64,000 nt of DNA. Source: Rufibacter sediminis (GTDB taxonomy: Bacteria; Bacteroidota; Bacteroidia; Cytophagales; Hymenobacteraceae). Shown in pieces: positions 16,023-23,997 of this stretch (its first letter is position 1; every line of letters begins with the position of its first letter). The position numbers and the translations under genes are program-made. The notes beneath the pieces are model-generated. The model made no database searches and had not been told where the DNA came from. It saw only the letters and a program-made list of their open reading frames with translations. Location: the NCBI RefSeq assembly GCF_014269285.1, contig NZ_JACOAF010000023.1, positions 23,605 through 87,604 of the forward strand, given 5' to 3'.

Positions 16023-17120
16023 TTAATTAGCAGATACTGCTTTCATATCATAACTCAAGGCGGTATTTATCAATTGATCTGCATGAGCATAAATGTCATC
16101 AAGGCTCTGGATTTCGTGTCTGGATTCCTTTTTAGCTTCATCGAACAGAACAATCGTCTTTTTTGCTCCTTCTAAATTTAATCGGCAGATAGGACGGCGG
16201 TTATTATCATCCAGAAGAATACCAAAATAGCTTTGGGTGTCTCTATGGAATACTCTGTTTGCGTCTACTTTCCCTCTCAAAATGGAGCGAACTATGTAAA
16301 AGGCTTCCTTTTCCATTTCAGTAGTCACGACCTTGTTGATGGGTTCACTATTCACCGGTTGAACAGTAGTATCTTCCTCAACTCTTGCATGTACAAAGCC
16401 TCTATCCTCTTCTGACGCCAGAGCAGATTTCAACCGGTCGCTAATCATTTCGGTTACCAAACCATTAATGGATTTCTTAACCAATCCGGTAAACTGCTCT
16501 AAAACTTTTGCCGTGATTGCTCCTGATACAATTTGTTTGGTAAAGTGCTTCACGAATGCATCTGAAGGACTCGCCATTTCCTCCAACATGATTCTTTTGA
16601 TTTCTTTGGCATACTTGAGTTCGGTTGCTGAACTCAGAATATTTTCCAGGCTAAAATGGGACTTATGATACTTTTTAAGCTCAAATAAAGTATGCTCGTT
16701 TACCTCGGTAATATTGAATTCCCAGAAAGGTTTATCATCCATTTTGTTCGCTTCAACCAGGTCTGTATAGAACCTATAGGTAATTCCATTTGTGAGGACA
16801 CCAAATCTGGCAGCAGTTACATGAAAGTAGCGGTGGAGTTGAGAATTATGGACATCTAATTTCTCTTTCCAGTGCTTACATTCAATGATGATGGAAGGGG
16901 CACCATCTTTGAAAATACAATAATCCACCTTCTCTCCTTTCTTAATTCCTAAATCTGCCACATATTCAGGCACAACTTCCATAGGATTGAATACATCATA
17001 TCCTAACGCCGAAATAAAAGGCATTACAAAGGCCATCTTTGTAGCTTCTTCCGTCTGAATAGACTCCTGCAGACGAGACACTTTCTCGCCCAAAGCTTTG
17101 ATTACATCTTGAAAATCCAT
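16023..17120 (-). CDS. Orphan HsdR-N-like PD-(D/E)xK nuclease domain protein
   Basis: 365 aa. Residues about 20-130 match the type I restriction HsdR N-terminal nuclease domain: E27, D66 (KVDYCIF), E80-x-K82 (IIIECKHWK) and Q94 form the PD-(D/E)xK site plus QxxxY-like motif. The rest has an alpha-helical middle and a C-terminal beta-rich domain (RPICRLNLEGAKKTIVLFDE) seen in stand-alone members. There is no helicase domain and no HsdM or HsdS nearby, so it is not a classical restriction system; such stand-alone proteins may be defence or DNA-repair nucleases. The gene is clearly more AT-rich than the window average, suggesting acquisition. Confidence 0.75.
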   Translation of the reverse strand: MDFQDVIKALGEKVSRLQESIQTEEATKMAFVMPFISALGYDVFNPMEVVPEYVADLGIKKGEKVDYCIFKDGAPSIIIECKHWKEKLDVHNSQLHRYFHVTAARFGVLTNGITYRFYTDLVEANKMDDKPFWEFNITEVNEHTLFELKKYHKSHFSLENILSSATELKYAKEIKRIMLEEMASPSDAFVKHFTKQIVSGAITAKVLEQFTGLVKKSINGLVTEMISDRLKSALASEEDRGFVHARVEEDTTVQPVNSEPINKVVTTEMEKEAFYIVRSILRGKVDANRVFHRDTQSYFGILLDDNNRRPICRLNLEGAKKTIVLFDEAKKESRHEIQSLDDIYAHADQLINTALSYDMKAVSAN

Positions 17121-17225
17121 GATTCAATATTTTTTTAAGGTATAATTTCTTTCATTAGAAAAGATAGATATTTTACATTGCAAATACCTAATATTTTTAC
17201 ATTTTTTCCTTTTGCAACTTGCTAG

Positions 17226-17247
17226 GGCGCGGATTTACGTCCGTACC
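17226..17247. repeat. REP palindrome A (direct orientation)
   Basis: GGCGCG-GATTTACGTC-CGTACC; first member of an inverted pair with 17322-17344. The gap 17121-17606 otherwise holds AT-rich sequence without a gene. Confidence 0.75.
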
Positions 17248-17321
17248 TTTCTTGATTATTTTCAAAAAACTTTTCTTATTAAGCGCTACTTTTGTCAAAC
17301 TGGTTTAAAGCGTTTTCTTAA

Positions 17322-17344
17322 GTCACGGAAGTAACTTCCGCGCC
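17322..17344. repeat. REP palindrome A (inverted orientation)
   Basis: GTCACG-GAAGTAACTTC-CGCGCC with a near-perfect core. Confidence 0.75.
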
Positions 17345-17502
17345 ATAGCACCAGATCGAATTGCCGCGGGTTTTCCGACATTCACACCAAACCCGCAGCC
17401 AACTTTTCCCAAGTCTTGAGTACGGGCTGGTGTACACGCTGCTCTACAATAGCTGGATCTAAGGCCAATTTCTGCTTGTAACGCAGCTGCGGAGTTGAAG
17501 CT

Positions 17503-17538
17503 GTTTTAAGGCTATTTCTTTAAAATCAGCCCCAAAAC
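17503..17538. repeat. Boundary hairpin copy (degenerate)
   Basis: CTGTTTTAAGGC left arm against GCCCCAAAACG right arm, with weak inner pairing, before the antitoxin gene. Confidence 0.4.
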
Positions 17539-17606
17539 GAAACTGCTACTTACCAAGCAAACATTCCCTTTTTGTGATTTTGCGTATATTTTGGAAGAAT
17601 ACAGAG

Positions 17607-17843
17607 ATGGGCGCATTGAAAGGAGATCTGCATAAATTGATTGAGACCACGGAAGACGTAGCGCTTCTGCAGAACATTTTTATGATTCTTTCCAGCCGAC
17701 AGCAGCAGCCGGGGCACATCTGGAGCAGCCTTTCTGAGGAACAGAAACAACAAGTCTTGGACAGTGAGAAAGAAATTTCTGATTTCTCGGCTTGGATGTC
17801 GCATGAAGAGATGATCAAAGCCAATCAGCAATGGCTCAAATAA
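17607..17843 (+). CDS. Antitoxin of a RelE/ParE-type system, toxin partner lost
   Basis: 78 aa from the ATG at 17607 (MGALKGDLHKLIETTEDVAL). The layout is that of short Bacteroidota antitoxins of RelE/ParE systems: an N-terminal helix pair (KLIETTEDVALLQNIFMIL) and a C-terminal LSEEQKQQVLDSEKEI and MSHEEMIKANQQWLK toxin-binding tail. An in-frame ATG at 17574 is possible but adds a non-conserved stretch. The reading frame overlaps the start of a 19-codon toxin remnant, the usual arrangement for such operons. With no toxin, this may be an orphan antitoxin that protects against related toxins elsewhere, or simply a relic. Confidence 0.65.
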   Translation: MGALKGDLHKLIETTEDVALLQNIFMILSSRQQQPGHIWSSLSEEQKQQVLDSEKEISDFSAWMSHEEMIKANQQWLK

Positions 17844-17890
17844 TCTGGAACAAACGCACCACGCAGCAATTCCAACAGCTTCAACAATAA
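17831..17890 (+). pseudogene. Truncated RelE/ParE-type toxin remnant
   Basis: ATG overlapping the antitoxin stop gives MAQIIWNKRTTQQFQQLQQ and then TAA TAA. The first residues match the beta-strand/helix start of ParE/RelE toxins (M-x-I-x-W-x3-A/T). Nothing coding follows in any frame, so the remaining roughly 80 codons were deleted. Confidence 0.55.
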
Positions 17891-17992
17891 TAACCGGCAA
17901 AACCCTTCAAAAAAATAACCAACCCTTCTACTTTGGGGAATAGTTGATTTTGGCCTATTTTCCAGAAACTAAGCTCAAAACACTGACTGCCT

Positions 17993-18424
17993 ATGTGGAC
18001 CTGCCCCACCTGCACCCAACAGTTCCTGAGAAACAATCAGGCCCACTCCTGTTTAGACAAAACCGAGGCAGATTTCCTGCGCGGCAAATCAGAGAAGACC
18101 CTATCCTTGTACCATCATTTTCTGGAACAGTACCGTACCATTGGAGATTTCAGGATGCACCCATCCAAGTCTATGCTCTCCCTGGCCAAGAACACCCGCT
18201 TCTGTATGATTTACAAACTGGGTAGAAACTTCATAGACATTTACATTCCGCTCAACAAAGTGTACGCTGATACGCTGTGCTTCCATAAAATTGGACAGAT
18301 AGGCGAAAAGCAAACCAACCACTGGCTAAGGCTGTATGAACCCGAAGACATTAATGAGGAAGTGCTACACTACATGCGGCTGGCCTATGAGGCGGATGCC
18401 GAGAAAGGAAGAAAAAGCAAATGA
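17993..18424 (+). CDS. DUF5655 domain protein
   Basis: 143 aa. An N-terminal zinc-ribbon-like segment (MWTCPTCTQQFLRNNQAHSC: C-x2-C ... H-x-C) is followed by the DUF5655 domain (GKSEKTLSLYHHFLEQYRTIGDF, SMLSLAKNTRFCMIY, DIYIPL, TNHWLRLYEPEDINEEVLHYM). DUF5655 proteins are widespread cytoplasmic proteins without a known activity. No operon partner is evident. The boundary-type hairpin at 18437 follows 12 bases after the stop. Confidence 0.8.
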   Translation: MWTCPTCTQQFLRNNQAHSCLDKTEADFLRGKSEKTLSLYHHFLEQYRTIGDFRMHPSKSMLSLAKNTRFCMIYKLGRNFIDIYIPLNKVYADTLCFHKIGQIGEKQTNHWLRLYEPEDINEEVLHYMRLAYEADAEKGRKSK

Positions 18425-18436
18425 AGAGGAAACGTG

Positions 18437-18470
18437 TTAGGGCCATTTTCAGCAAAACAGGCCTAAAGTA
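18437..18470. repeat. Boundary hairpin copy
   Basis: GTGTTAGGGCC ... GGCCTAAAG imperfect inverted repeat just after the DUF5655 gene. Confidence 0.45.
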
Positions 18471-18582
18471 GCCCCTTTCCCGCTGCCAGAAACGGCAGTA
18501 TCCCCTTCCATAGCGGGCCACCGTGTGAGTTTTGCCAAAGCCTGCGTATAGCATAGAAAATTAGACTATAAACCTGAAGACT

Positions 18583-19440
18583 ATGAAAACAATAGCCATT
18601 ACCGGAGCAACCGGACAACTGGGCCGCCTGGTGGTAGAGAAACTGAAACAAAAAGGAACGCCTGCTCAACTGGTGGCGCTGGTGCGATCCCCGCAGAAAG
18701 CCGCCGACCTGGGCGTGGAAGCCCGCGAAGCCGATTACGACAAACCCGAAACCCTGAGCCCGGCCCTGCAAGGCATAGACACCTTACTCCTGATCTCCGG
18801 CAGCGAGGTGGGCAAACGCGCCAAGCAGCACCAGAATGTGATTGATGCCGCCCAGAACGCCGGCGTTAAATGGATTGTCTACACCAGCCTGCTCCACGCC
18901 GACACCTCCTCGCTCACCTTAGCCGAAGAACACCTCGCCACCGAAGCCGCCCTGGAGAACTCGGGCATCCCCTACACCCTGTTGCGCAACGGCTGGTACC
19001 ACGAAAATTACACCGGTTCCTTTGGCGGAGCCCTGGCCGGAGGCGCGTTCATCGGGAGCGCCGGCGAAGGCAAAATCTCCTCGGCGGCTCGCGCCGATTA
19101 TGCCGATGCCGCCGTTGCAGTTCTCACGAGCGAAGGCCATGAAGGCAAAGTCTACGAACTAGCCGGAGACGACGCCTACACCCTCCAGGACTTAGCCGCC
19201 GAGATCTCCCGCCAGACCGGCAAAGACATCCCCTACAAGAACCTGCCCGGAGCCGAGTACGCCGCCGCCCTCACCGGTTTCGGCCTGCCCGAAGGCCTGG
19301 CCCAGTCCATCGCCGGCTGGGACGTGTCAGCCTCGCAGGATGATCTGTTTGATGACAGCCGCCAGCTCTCCACGCTCATCGGGCACCCCACCACCCCGGT
19401 ATCCGCAGCGGTGACAGCTGCCCTCCAGGGAATGTCGTAA
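18583..19440 (+). CDS. NAD(P)H:quinone oxidoreductase, QorB-like atypical SDR
   Basis: 285 aa. N-terminal Rossmann motif MKTIAITGATGQLGRLV (G-x2-G-x2-G), then VALVRSPQKAADL, VREADYD-like ADYDKPETL, LLLISGSEVGKR and YTLLRNGWYHENY, which match E. coli QorB (YtfG) and other atypical short-chain dehydrogenases lacking the YxxxK pair. It should reduce quinones with NADPH in the cytosol, protecting against quinone stress. It is monocistronic and followed by an intrinsic terminator. The gene is rich in G+C compared with its accessory-region neighbours. Confidence 0.85.
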   Translation: MKTIAITGATGQLGRLVVEKLKQKGTPAQLVALVRSPQKAADLGVEAREADYDKPETLSPALQGIDTLLLISGSEVGKRAKQHQNVIDAAQNAGVKWIVYTSLLHADTSSLTLAEEHLATEAALENSGIPYTLLRNGWYHENYTGSFGGALAGGAFIGSAGEGKISSAARADYADAAVAVLTSEGHEGKVYELAGDDAYTLQDLAAEISRQTGKDIPYKNLPGAEYAAALTGFGLPEGLAQSIAGWDVSASQDDLFDDSRQLSTLIGHPTTPVSAAVTAALQGMS

Positions 19441-19587
19441 AACGAGGTGACTGGAAACTAAGTGGCTGACAAGGAAAGAGCCCACGAAACAGGTGGATGG
19501 AAACTCATCTACTGAAGCGATGACAGGCGCAGATGTGCGCTAAAACCATCTCCGGTTTAACCGAAACCAACCAATGCATCACCCAGG

Positions 19588-19614
19588 AACCCGACTGTCC
19601 TCCCCAGTCGGGTT
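19588..19614 (+). terminator. Intrinsic terminator
   Basis: AACCCGACTG / CAGTCGGGTT stem with a 7-base loop, followed by CTTTGATTT, about 150 bases after the quinone reductase stop. Confidence 0.7.
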
Positions 19615-19659
19615 CTTTGATTTAATCTCCCCCTTTATTTGATCTCCACCTTTAGAGCA

Positions 19660-19930
19660 GGCAGGCCGTTAAGCTCTAAAGACCGGTAAACTCTAAAACT
19701 ATAGCTGATTCATATAGCTAGTTGTCATAGTTGGTTGATATAGCTAATTGATATGGTTGGATGATATAGCTGGTTGATATAACTGGTTCAAGTTTCCAAC
19801 TTGGACCTAAAATGAGCTGAAGTTTGCAACTCCAGTGAGCCGTGAGGCTCAAAATAGGCAGCAATGGGCAATGCCTTCTCGAAGGAATCAAACCATTGAA
19901 CTAGAACGTAACGGCCCTACCTGTATAACA
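19660..19930. repeat. Dispersed intergenic element, copy 2, with tandem expansion
   Basis: Aligns by eye with 29155-29335: CCGTTAAG-TCTAAA, then ATAGCTG units, CAAGTTTCCAACTTGGACCT, ATGAGCTGAAGTTT, AGTGAGCCGTGAGGCTC, CAATG-GCGATGCCTTCTC and a TAGAACG tail. Differences are point changes plus the 13-bp unit expansion at 19701-19791. The element has two internal palindromes and no open frame. The rest of 19441-20417 shows no gene. Confidence 0.75.
19701..19791. repeat. 13-bp tandem repeat, seven units
   Basis: Seven consecutive 13-base units of consensus ATAGCTGGTTGAT (19701, 19714, 19727, 19740, 19753, 19766, 19779), each with 0-4 changes. The homologous element at 29181 has a single unit ATAGCTGGTTCAA. 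Confidence 0.9.
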
Positions 19931-20127
19931 AGACTGTTACGTTCCAAGCTCCGATATTTGTCATCCCGATGAAAGGATGAGAGAATTTTGTAACCCCCGC
20001 TTTCTGCCACCATAAGCGGTAAGGCTGGCGGATGACAAATCCGCAGGTATTCAACTTCAGAAATACAAATCCCGAAGAGCATTGCGTGTTGGAGAACGTA
20101 ACGGAACTGCTGGAGAAGGATTCTCCT

Positions 20128-20159
20128 TTGGGGCCGTTTTCCTGAAAACAGCCCCGTTT
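20128..20159. repeat. Boundary hairpin copy
   Basis: TTTGGGGCCGTTTT left arm and AAAACAGCCCC right arm, imperfect. It is about 260 bases before the SnoaL-like gene. Confidence 0.45.
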
Positions 20160-20417
20160 CACCGGACGCTCCTGAATAGACCGCACGAACTGTTCAGGTA
20201 CTCGTGTATTCAACCCCATCCGCCGCCAAATCTGCCTACCCGATTGCAAAATACCCGTACTACCTTTTACAGCATGCTGCCTGTGCGGCAGTGCGTTTGC
20301 ATTGCCTTGGACCTCCGGCGGGGAGTACGTGTAGACCAACTAATCAAGTACGGTCTGCCAGGCTCCTGACAACTGACTTGTATCACTTACCACCACCATT
20401 TTCCACCTCTCCACCCT

Positions 20418-20810
20418 ATGGAAGCACTCAGCACTGACATCACCGATGAAATCAAAAGCCTAAATGCCTCGTTCGTTTCTTCCTTTAACCAAGGTGATGT
20501 TGGGAGCGTCGCCAATCTGTACACCAAAACCGCTCTGCTGCTGCCAGCCGGCAGCGAAACCGTCAAGGGCCGCGAAGCGATTGGGCAGTACTGGCAGAAT
20601 GCCCTGGAGATGGGCGTGAAAGAAATGGATTTGCACACGGTAGAAGTGGAACAACTGGACCTGACCGCCATAGAAATGGGCACGTACACCCTCAAAGCCG
20701 AAAATGGCCGGTCGCTGGACCAGGGCAAGTACATGGCCGTCTGGAAGAAAGAAAGCGACCACTGGAAAATGCAGAAAGACATCTGGAACAGCAACCAGCA
20801 GCAATCCTAA
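20418..20810 (+). CDS. SnoaL/DUF4440-like nuclear transport factor 2 fold protein
   Basis: 130 aa with the NTF2-like cone fold pattern: an N-terminal helix (ITDEIKSLNASFVSSFNQGD), VANLYTKTALLLPAGSETVKG, the REAIGQYWQNAL helix, and C-terminal strands ending YMAVWKKESDHWKMQKDIW. It fits the DUF4440/SnoaL-like ketosteroid-isomerase-related group. There is no signal peptide, so it is cytoplasmic. Catalytic residues cannot be assigned; the family holds enzymes and binding proteins. An intrinsic terminator follows. Confidence 0.75.
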   Translation: MEALSTDITDEIKSLNASFVSSFNQGDVGSVANLYTKTALLLPAGSETVKGREAIGQYWQNALEMGVKEMDLHTVEVEQLDLTAIEMGTYTLKAENGRSLDQGKYMAVWKKESDHWKMQKDIWNSNQQQS

Positions 20811-20837
20811 CCAAAGCACTTCCCAAAAAATAAATCT

Positions 20838-20886
20838 AACGGCCCTGCAACAGCGCCCTCCCTGGGGCTTCTGTTTCAGGGCCGTT
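20838..20886 (+). terminator. Hairpin terminator
   Basis: AACGGCCCTG pairs with CAGGGCCGTT at 20877-20886, enclosing a second small stem (GCCCTCCCTGGGGC), followed by TTCA. It is 28 bases after the SnoaL-like gene. Confidence 0.55.
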
Positions 20887-21045
20887 TTCATGAAAAGAAG
20901 CTTAAAACAAACAACGCCGGGCCAGCCTGTTCCCCGGAAGAGCGCGGGTGTTGCCACCGGAAGTATTTAGCGGTTAGGCCACAATAAATCCCACCAAATA
21001 TAGTTTTATTCTATATTCCTTCTCTGGGCTTAACTTCCTGACACC

Positions 21046-22146
21046 ATGCGATTTCCCTTCCGGACTAAAAAAGAGAAAGCTCCCGCTCCCAAGCCCAAAA
21101 AATCCGCTCTGCGGGAATGGGGCGATGCCATGATGTTTGCCGTGGTCTGCGCCACGTTCATCCGGTGGCTCACCTTTGAGGCCTTCGCCATCCCCAGCTC
21201 GTCCATGGAAAAGTCACTGCTCACCGGCGACTATCTTTTGGTGAGCAAGCTGCATTATGGGTCGCGCACGCCCATGACGCCGGTGCAGGTACCGCTTACC
21301 CACCAAACCATCTGGGGTACCCATCTCCCCTCCTTTTCAGACATCGTGCAGCTGCCCGCTTATCGGTTGCCGGGCTTCTCAGAGGTGCAGCACAATGACC
21401 CGGTGGTTTTTAATCACCCCGAGTAAGTGGAGCGCCCCGTGGACCTGAAAACCTACCTGATCAAACGCTGCATTGGGGTAGCCGGTGACACGTTGGAGAT
21501 CAGGCGCAAGCAAGTGTACCTCAACGGCGTTCCAGCCCCAATCCCGGCCAAACTCCAGTACAGTTATTACCTCCAGACCGATGGCGACGTGCAGGCGAAG
21601 TTTTTTCAGAAACACGGCATCACCGATGTGTACCCCGTCCAGGGCGGCTATTTTCTGCACACCTTGCCCGAAACGGCCGCCAAGCTCCGCACCTTTGATT
21701 TCATCAGGGAAGTCACCTCTTTAGAAGCCCAGCCCGGCGAGGCCGATCCCCGGGTTTTCCCGCAGGCTCCCGTCACGTACGCCTGGAACCAGGACAACTT
21801 CGGGCCGCTGTACATTCCCAAAGCCGGAGCCACCGTGACCCTCACACCCCAAACGCTGCCGCTGTACGAAAAGATCATCCGGGAATATGAACACAACCCT
21901 AACGTGGAGGTGAAAGACGGCAAGCTCTTCCAGAACGGCCAGGAAATGACCAGTTACACCTTCCAACAGAACTACTACTTCATGATGGGCGATAACCGGC
22001 ACAACTCCCATGACTCCCGGTTCTGGGGTTTTGTACCCGAGGAATACGTGGTCGGGAAAGCCGTCCTGGTCTGGCTGTCCACCGACTCCAGCGCCACTTT
22101 TACAGATAGAATCCGGTGGAACCGGTTGTTCAGCAGCATCAAGTAA
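21046..22146 (+). pseudogene. lepB: Signal peptidase I gene interrupted by an in-frame TAA
   Basis: The frame from 21046 to 22146 encodes 366 positions of type I signal peptidase but has TAA at 21424-21426 (codon 127). Before it: a transmembrane anchor (MMFAVVCATFIRWLTF) and box B PSSSMEKSL with the catalytic Ser53. After it: box D LIKRCIGVAGD with the catalytic Lys140 and box E MMGDNRHNSHDSRFWG. The dyad is therefore split and neither product should be active alone. A GTG directly after the stop could restart translation but would lack the serine and the anchor. There is no frameshift. Either a recent nonsense mutation in a second copy, readthrough, or a sequence error. A terminator follows at 22175. 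Confidence 0.85.
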
Positions 22147-22174
22147 GACACCCCTAACAAGCTTTTCCTCTTTC

Positions 22175-22216
22175 AACAGAAACTCCACCGGTGTATACTG
22201 GTGGAGTTTCTGTTTC
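22175..22216 (+). terminator. Intrinsic terminator after lepB
   Basis: 15-bp stem AACAGAAACTCCACC pairing with GGTGGAGTTTCTGTT (22200-22214), 28 bases after the stop; the transcription end signal is intact although the gene is broken. Confidence 0.75.
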
Positions 22217-22228
22217 AACGCAGATGCC

Positions 22229-22270
22229 TGAAGCGTTTCTGGCCGGTTTTCAGGAAAAAGGCCTTAAAAC
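22229..22270. repeat. Boundary hairpin copy
   Basis: CGTTTCTGGCCGGTTTT ... AAAAAGGCCTTAAAACGG, imperfect inverted repeat. Confidence 0.5.
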
Positions 22271-22284
22271 GGCTTATTATTGAT

Positions 22285-22307
22285 GCCGCGGAAGTTACTT
22301 CCGTACC
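22285..22307. repeat. REP palindrome A, distant copy
   Basis: GCCGCG-GAAGTTACTTC-CGTACC. The core is identical to the copy just before the transposase (15288-15298), 7 kb away. Confidence 0.75.
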
Positions 22308-22317
22308 TTACCCAGCT

Positions 22318-22393
22318 TGTAGGGGCAATCCCTTGTGGTTGCCCTTTTGCGGTGAACACACAGGTAGGGCAACCACAAGGGATTGCCCCTACA
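22318..22393. repeat. Perfect 28-bp inverted repeat with 20-base loop
   Basis: 22318-22345 (TGTAGGGGCAATCCC then TTGTGGTTGCCCT) is exactly complementary to 22366-22393. A single copy of the right arm with one change is at 29402-29429. No open frame is inside. Confidence 0.9.
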
Positions 22394-22470
22394 AAAATCA
22401 GCGAAAATAATCATCACACAGGACGGAATGCGTGTTCATCATGGAGCGCGTCTCACCCCATGAGCACCCG

Positions 22471-23379
22471 CTAAAACAGCAAACTGCTGCCAGCGCCGGT
22501 TTTGTATTCCTGGGCTACCTGCTGCACCAATTCCAGCACGTTCTTCAGCACGGCGCTGGTATCGTCTTTGCGCCAGGTCACGTAGAGGTTCACTTTCTGC
22601 GGCAGGTGGATGAACCGGACGTTGGGCGGCGCCCCGAAGGCGTAGGAACTGGGCATCACGGTGATCCCCAGTCCGCGCGCGACCAACCCCAGGATCATCG
22701 CTCCGAAATCAGACTCAATGTAGACGTTGGGCGTGAAGTCATTTTCCTTGAACATCTGCCGGAGGCTGTTCACATACAAGGTGCGGTGGTGCAGGCCAGA
22801 CAAGATGAACTTCTCCTCGCGCACGTCCTGCAGCCCGGTGAAATTCTCCTGGGTTAACCAATGGCCCTGCGGCACAATCAAGGCGAACGGCTCTGAGTAC
22901 AGGCAAAGCGATTGCAGGGCGGGGTTTTCGGCGGGATCTCTTCTGATGGCCAGGTCTATCTGGAAATTGAGCAACAGTTCCTCAAAGCTGATGTCCATGG
23001 GTTCTACCAGTTCCACCTTGAGCTCGGGCAAGGTCTGGGCTACCCGGGAGACCACTTCGGGCAGGAAGCTGTACGCCACGGAGCCCGGGTACCCGATGCT
23101 GATGGAGCCAAACGCGCCTTCGTGTATTTTGCGGGCCTGCCTGTGCGTGCGGTTAATCTCCTCCAGGAGCGGCAGCCAGCGGTCGCGCAGGAAAGCCCCG
23201 GCCTGGGTGAGCTTCACGCTGCGCTTGCTTCGCTCAAACAACTGCACGCCCAGCTCTTCTTCCAGCGCCTTGATCTGCCGGCTCAACGCCGACTGCGTGA
23301 TGAACATCTTCTCGGCGGTGTTCCAGAAGTGCAGTTCCTCTGCCAGGGCTAAAAAGTATCGTATCTGCTGAATGTCCAC
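22471..23379 (-). CDS. LysR-family transcriptional regulator
   Basis: 302 aa from a GTG at 23379 (protein begins MDIQQIRYFLALAEELHFWN). This start is chosen because LysR proteins normally begin 2-4 residues before the QIRYF helix, whereas the upstream alternative is a TTG. The winged helix-turn-helix (about 15-60, MFITQSALSRQIKALEEELG) is followed by the LysR substrate-binding domain (about 90-300, FGSISIGYPGSVAYSFLP). It probably controls the divergent small membrane protein gene at 23471 or its own synthesis. The effector cannot be predicted. Confidence 0.88.
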   Translation of the reverse strand: MDIQQIRYFLALAEELHFWNTAEKMFITQSALSRQIKALEEELGVQLFERSKRSVKLTQAGAFLRDRWLPLLEEINRTHRQARKIHEGAFGSISIGYPGSVAYSFLPEVVSRVAQTLPELKVELVEPMDISFEELLLNFQIDLAIRRDPAENPALQSLCLYSEPFALIVPQGHWLTQENFTGLQDVREEKFILSGLHHRTLYVNSLRQMFKENDFTPNVYIESDFGAMILGLVARGLGITVMPSSYAFGAPPNVRFIHLPQKVNLYVTWRKDDTSAVLKNVLELVQQVAQEYKTGAGSSLLF

Positions 23380-23470
23380 GGCCTGTGATTTGGTTTGTGC
23401 ATTAGTTAACCCAATAGTAGCATTTTTCAAGTCCTGCCGCCGCCGTTTCTTTGTACAAATTTACACGTCC

Positions 23471-23722
23471 ATGTTAGCCTTACAGAAATACCTACGAGAA
23501 GCCATTGGGTGGGCCGGTGCCCTCTTTTCACTTTCGGCGTTCAGTTTGAACAGCCTCAACGTGATCAGCAGCCAATCTATGGAATATTTGCTGATGAACG
23601 TGATCGGCTGCTTTTTCCTGATTCTGTACGCGGTGCACAAAAAGGCTCACGCCAGCTGGGTCTTGAACTCCATCTGGCTCTTAATCACGGCCGTAGCTCT
23701 GGTCAAAGTATTCCTGGCCTAA
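23471..23722 (+). CDS. CBU_0592-like small membrane protein
   Basis: 83 aa with three predicted transmembrane helices: AIGWAGALFSLSAFSLNSLN, MEYLLMNVIGCFFLILYAVH and SWVLNSIWLLITAVALVKVF. The pattern G-W-x-G-A, a middle L-N-x-x-G-x3-L and N-x-x-W-L-x-I resembles the CBU_0592 family of small inner membrane proteins of unknown function. It is divergent from the LysR gene with about 90 bases between. The ATG at 23471 puts the first helix at residue 12. Confidence 0.65.
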   Translation: MLALQKYLREAIGWAGALFSLSAFSLNSLNVISSQSMEYLLMNVIGCFFLILYAVHKKAHASWVLNSIWLLITAVALVKVFLA

Positions 23723-23750
23723 CCGCGTCTTTCAGTTAAAAACGTTGTTC

Positions 23751-23790
23751 CTGTTTTGGGCCTCTTTTCAGAAAACCAGGCCTAAAACAG
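23751..23790. terminator. Boundary hairpin copy after the small membrane gene
   Basis: CTGTTTTGGGCCT pairs with AGGCCTAAAACAG; the inner TTTTC-GAAAA also pairs. It is 28 bases after the stop and is likely to act in 3' end formation. Confidence 0.6.
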
Positions 23791-23823
23791 ACGGAAGTTC
23801 ACGGAACGCTTCTCTCTCATATC

Positions 23824-23860
23824 CGTTTTGGGCTTGGTTTTCTGAAAACGGGCCTATAAC
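23824..23860. repeat. Second boundary hairpin copy in the same gap
   Basis: GTTTTGGGCTTGGTTTTC ... GAAAACGGGCCTATAAC; imperfect. Two copies in one gap are unusual in this window. Confidence 0.5.
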
Positions 23861-23997
23861 ATTAGCATTTGGAGTTTAAAGCAAGAGTTCTTTCCTTTGC
23901 CTTGTTCAATAGAAAACAGATGACCCTTCATCAGCAATCCTTTTATCCTTATTCCGCCTATTCTACCTATTACCCAATAGCCGTAGCCTGGGATTGC

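Noticed and set aside
16023..17120. Complete type I restriction-modification system
   Set aside because: Only an HsdR-N-like nuclease domain is present; no HsdM, HsdS or helicase motifs were found on either side.
19701..19791. CRISPR-like array
   Set aside because: The 13-base units are directly adjacent without spacers and no cas gene is in the window.
20082..20369. 95-codon open frame before the SnoaL-like gene
   Set aside because: It runs through a boundary hairpin and repeat-rich sequence, has no domain and no credible start signal.
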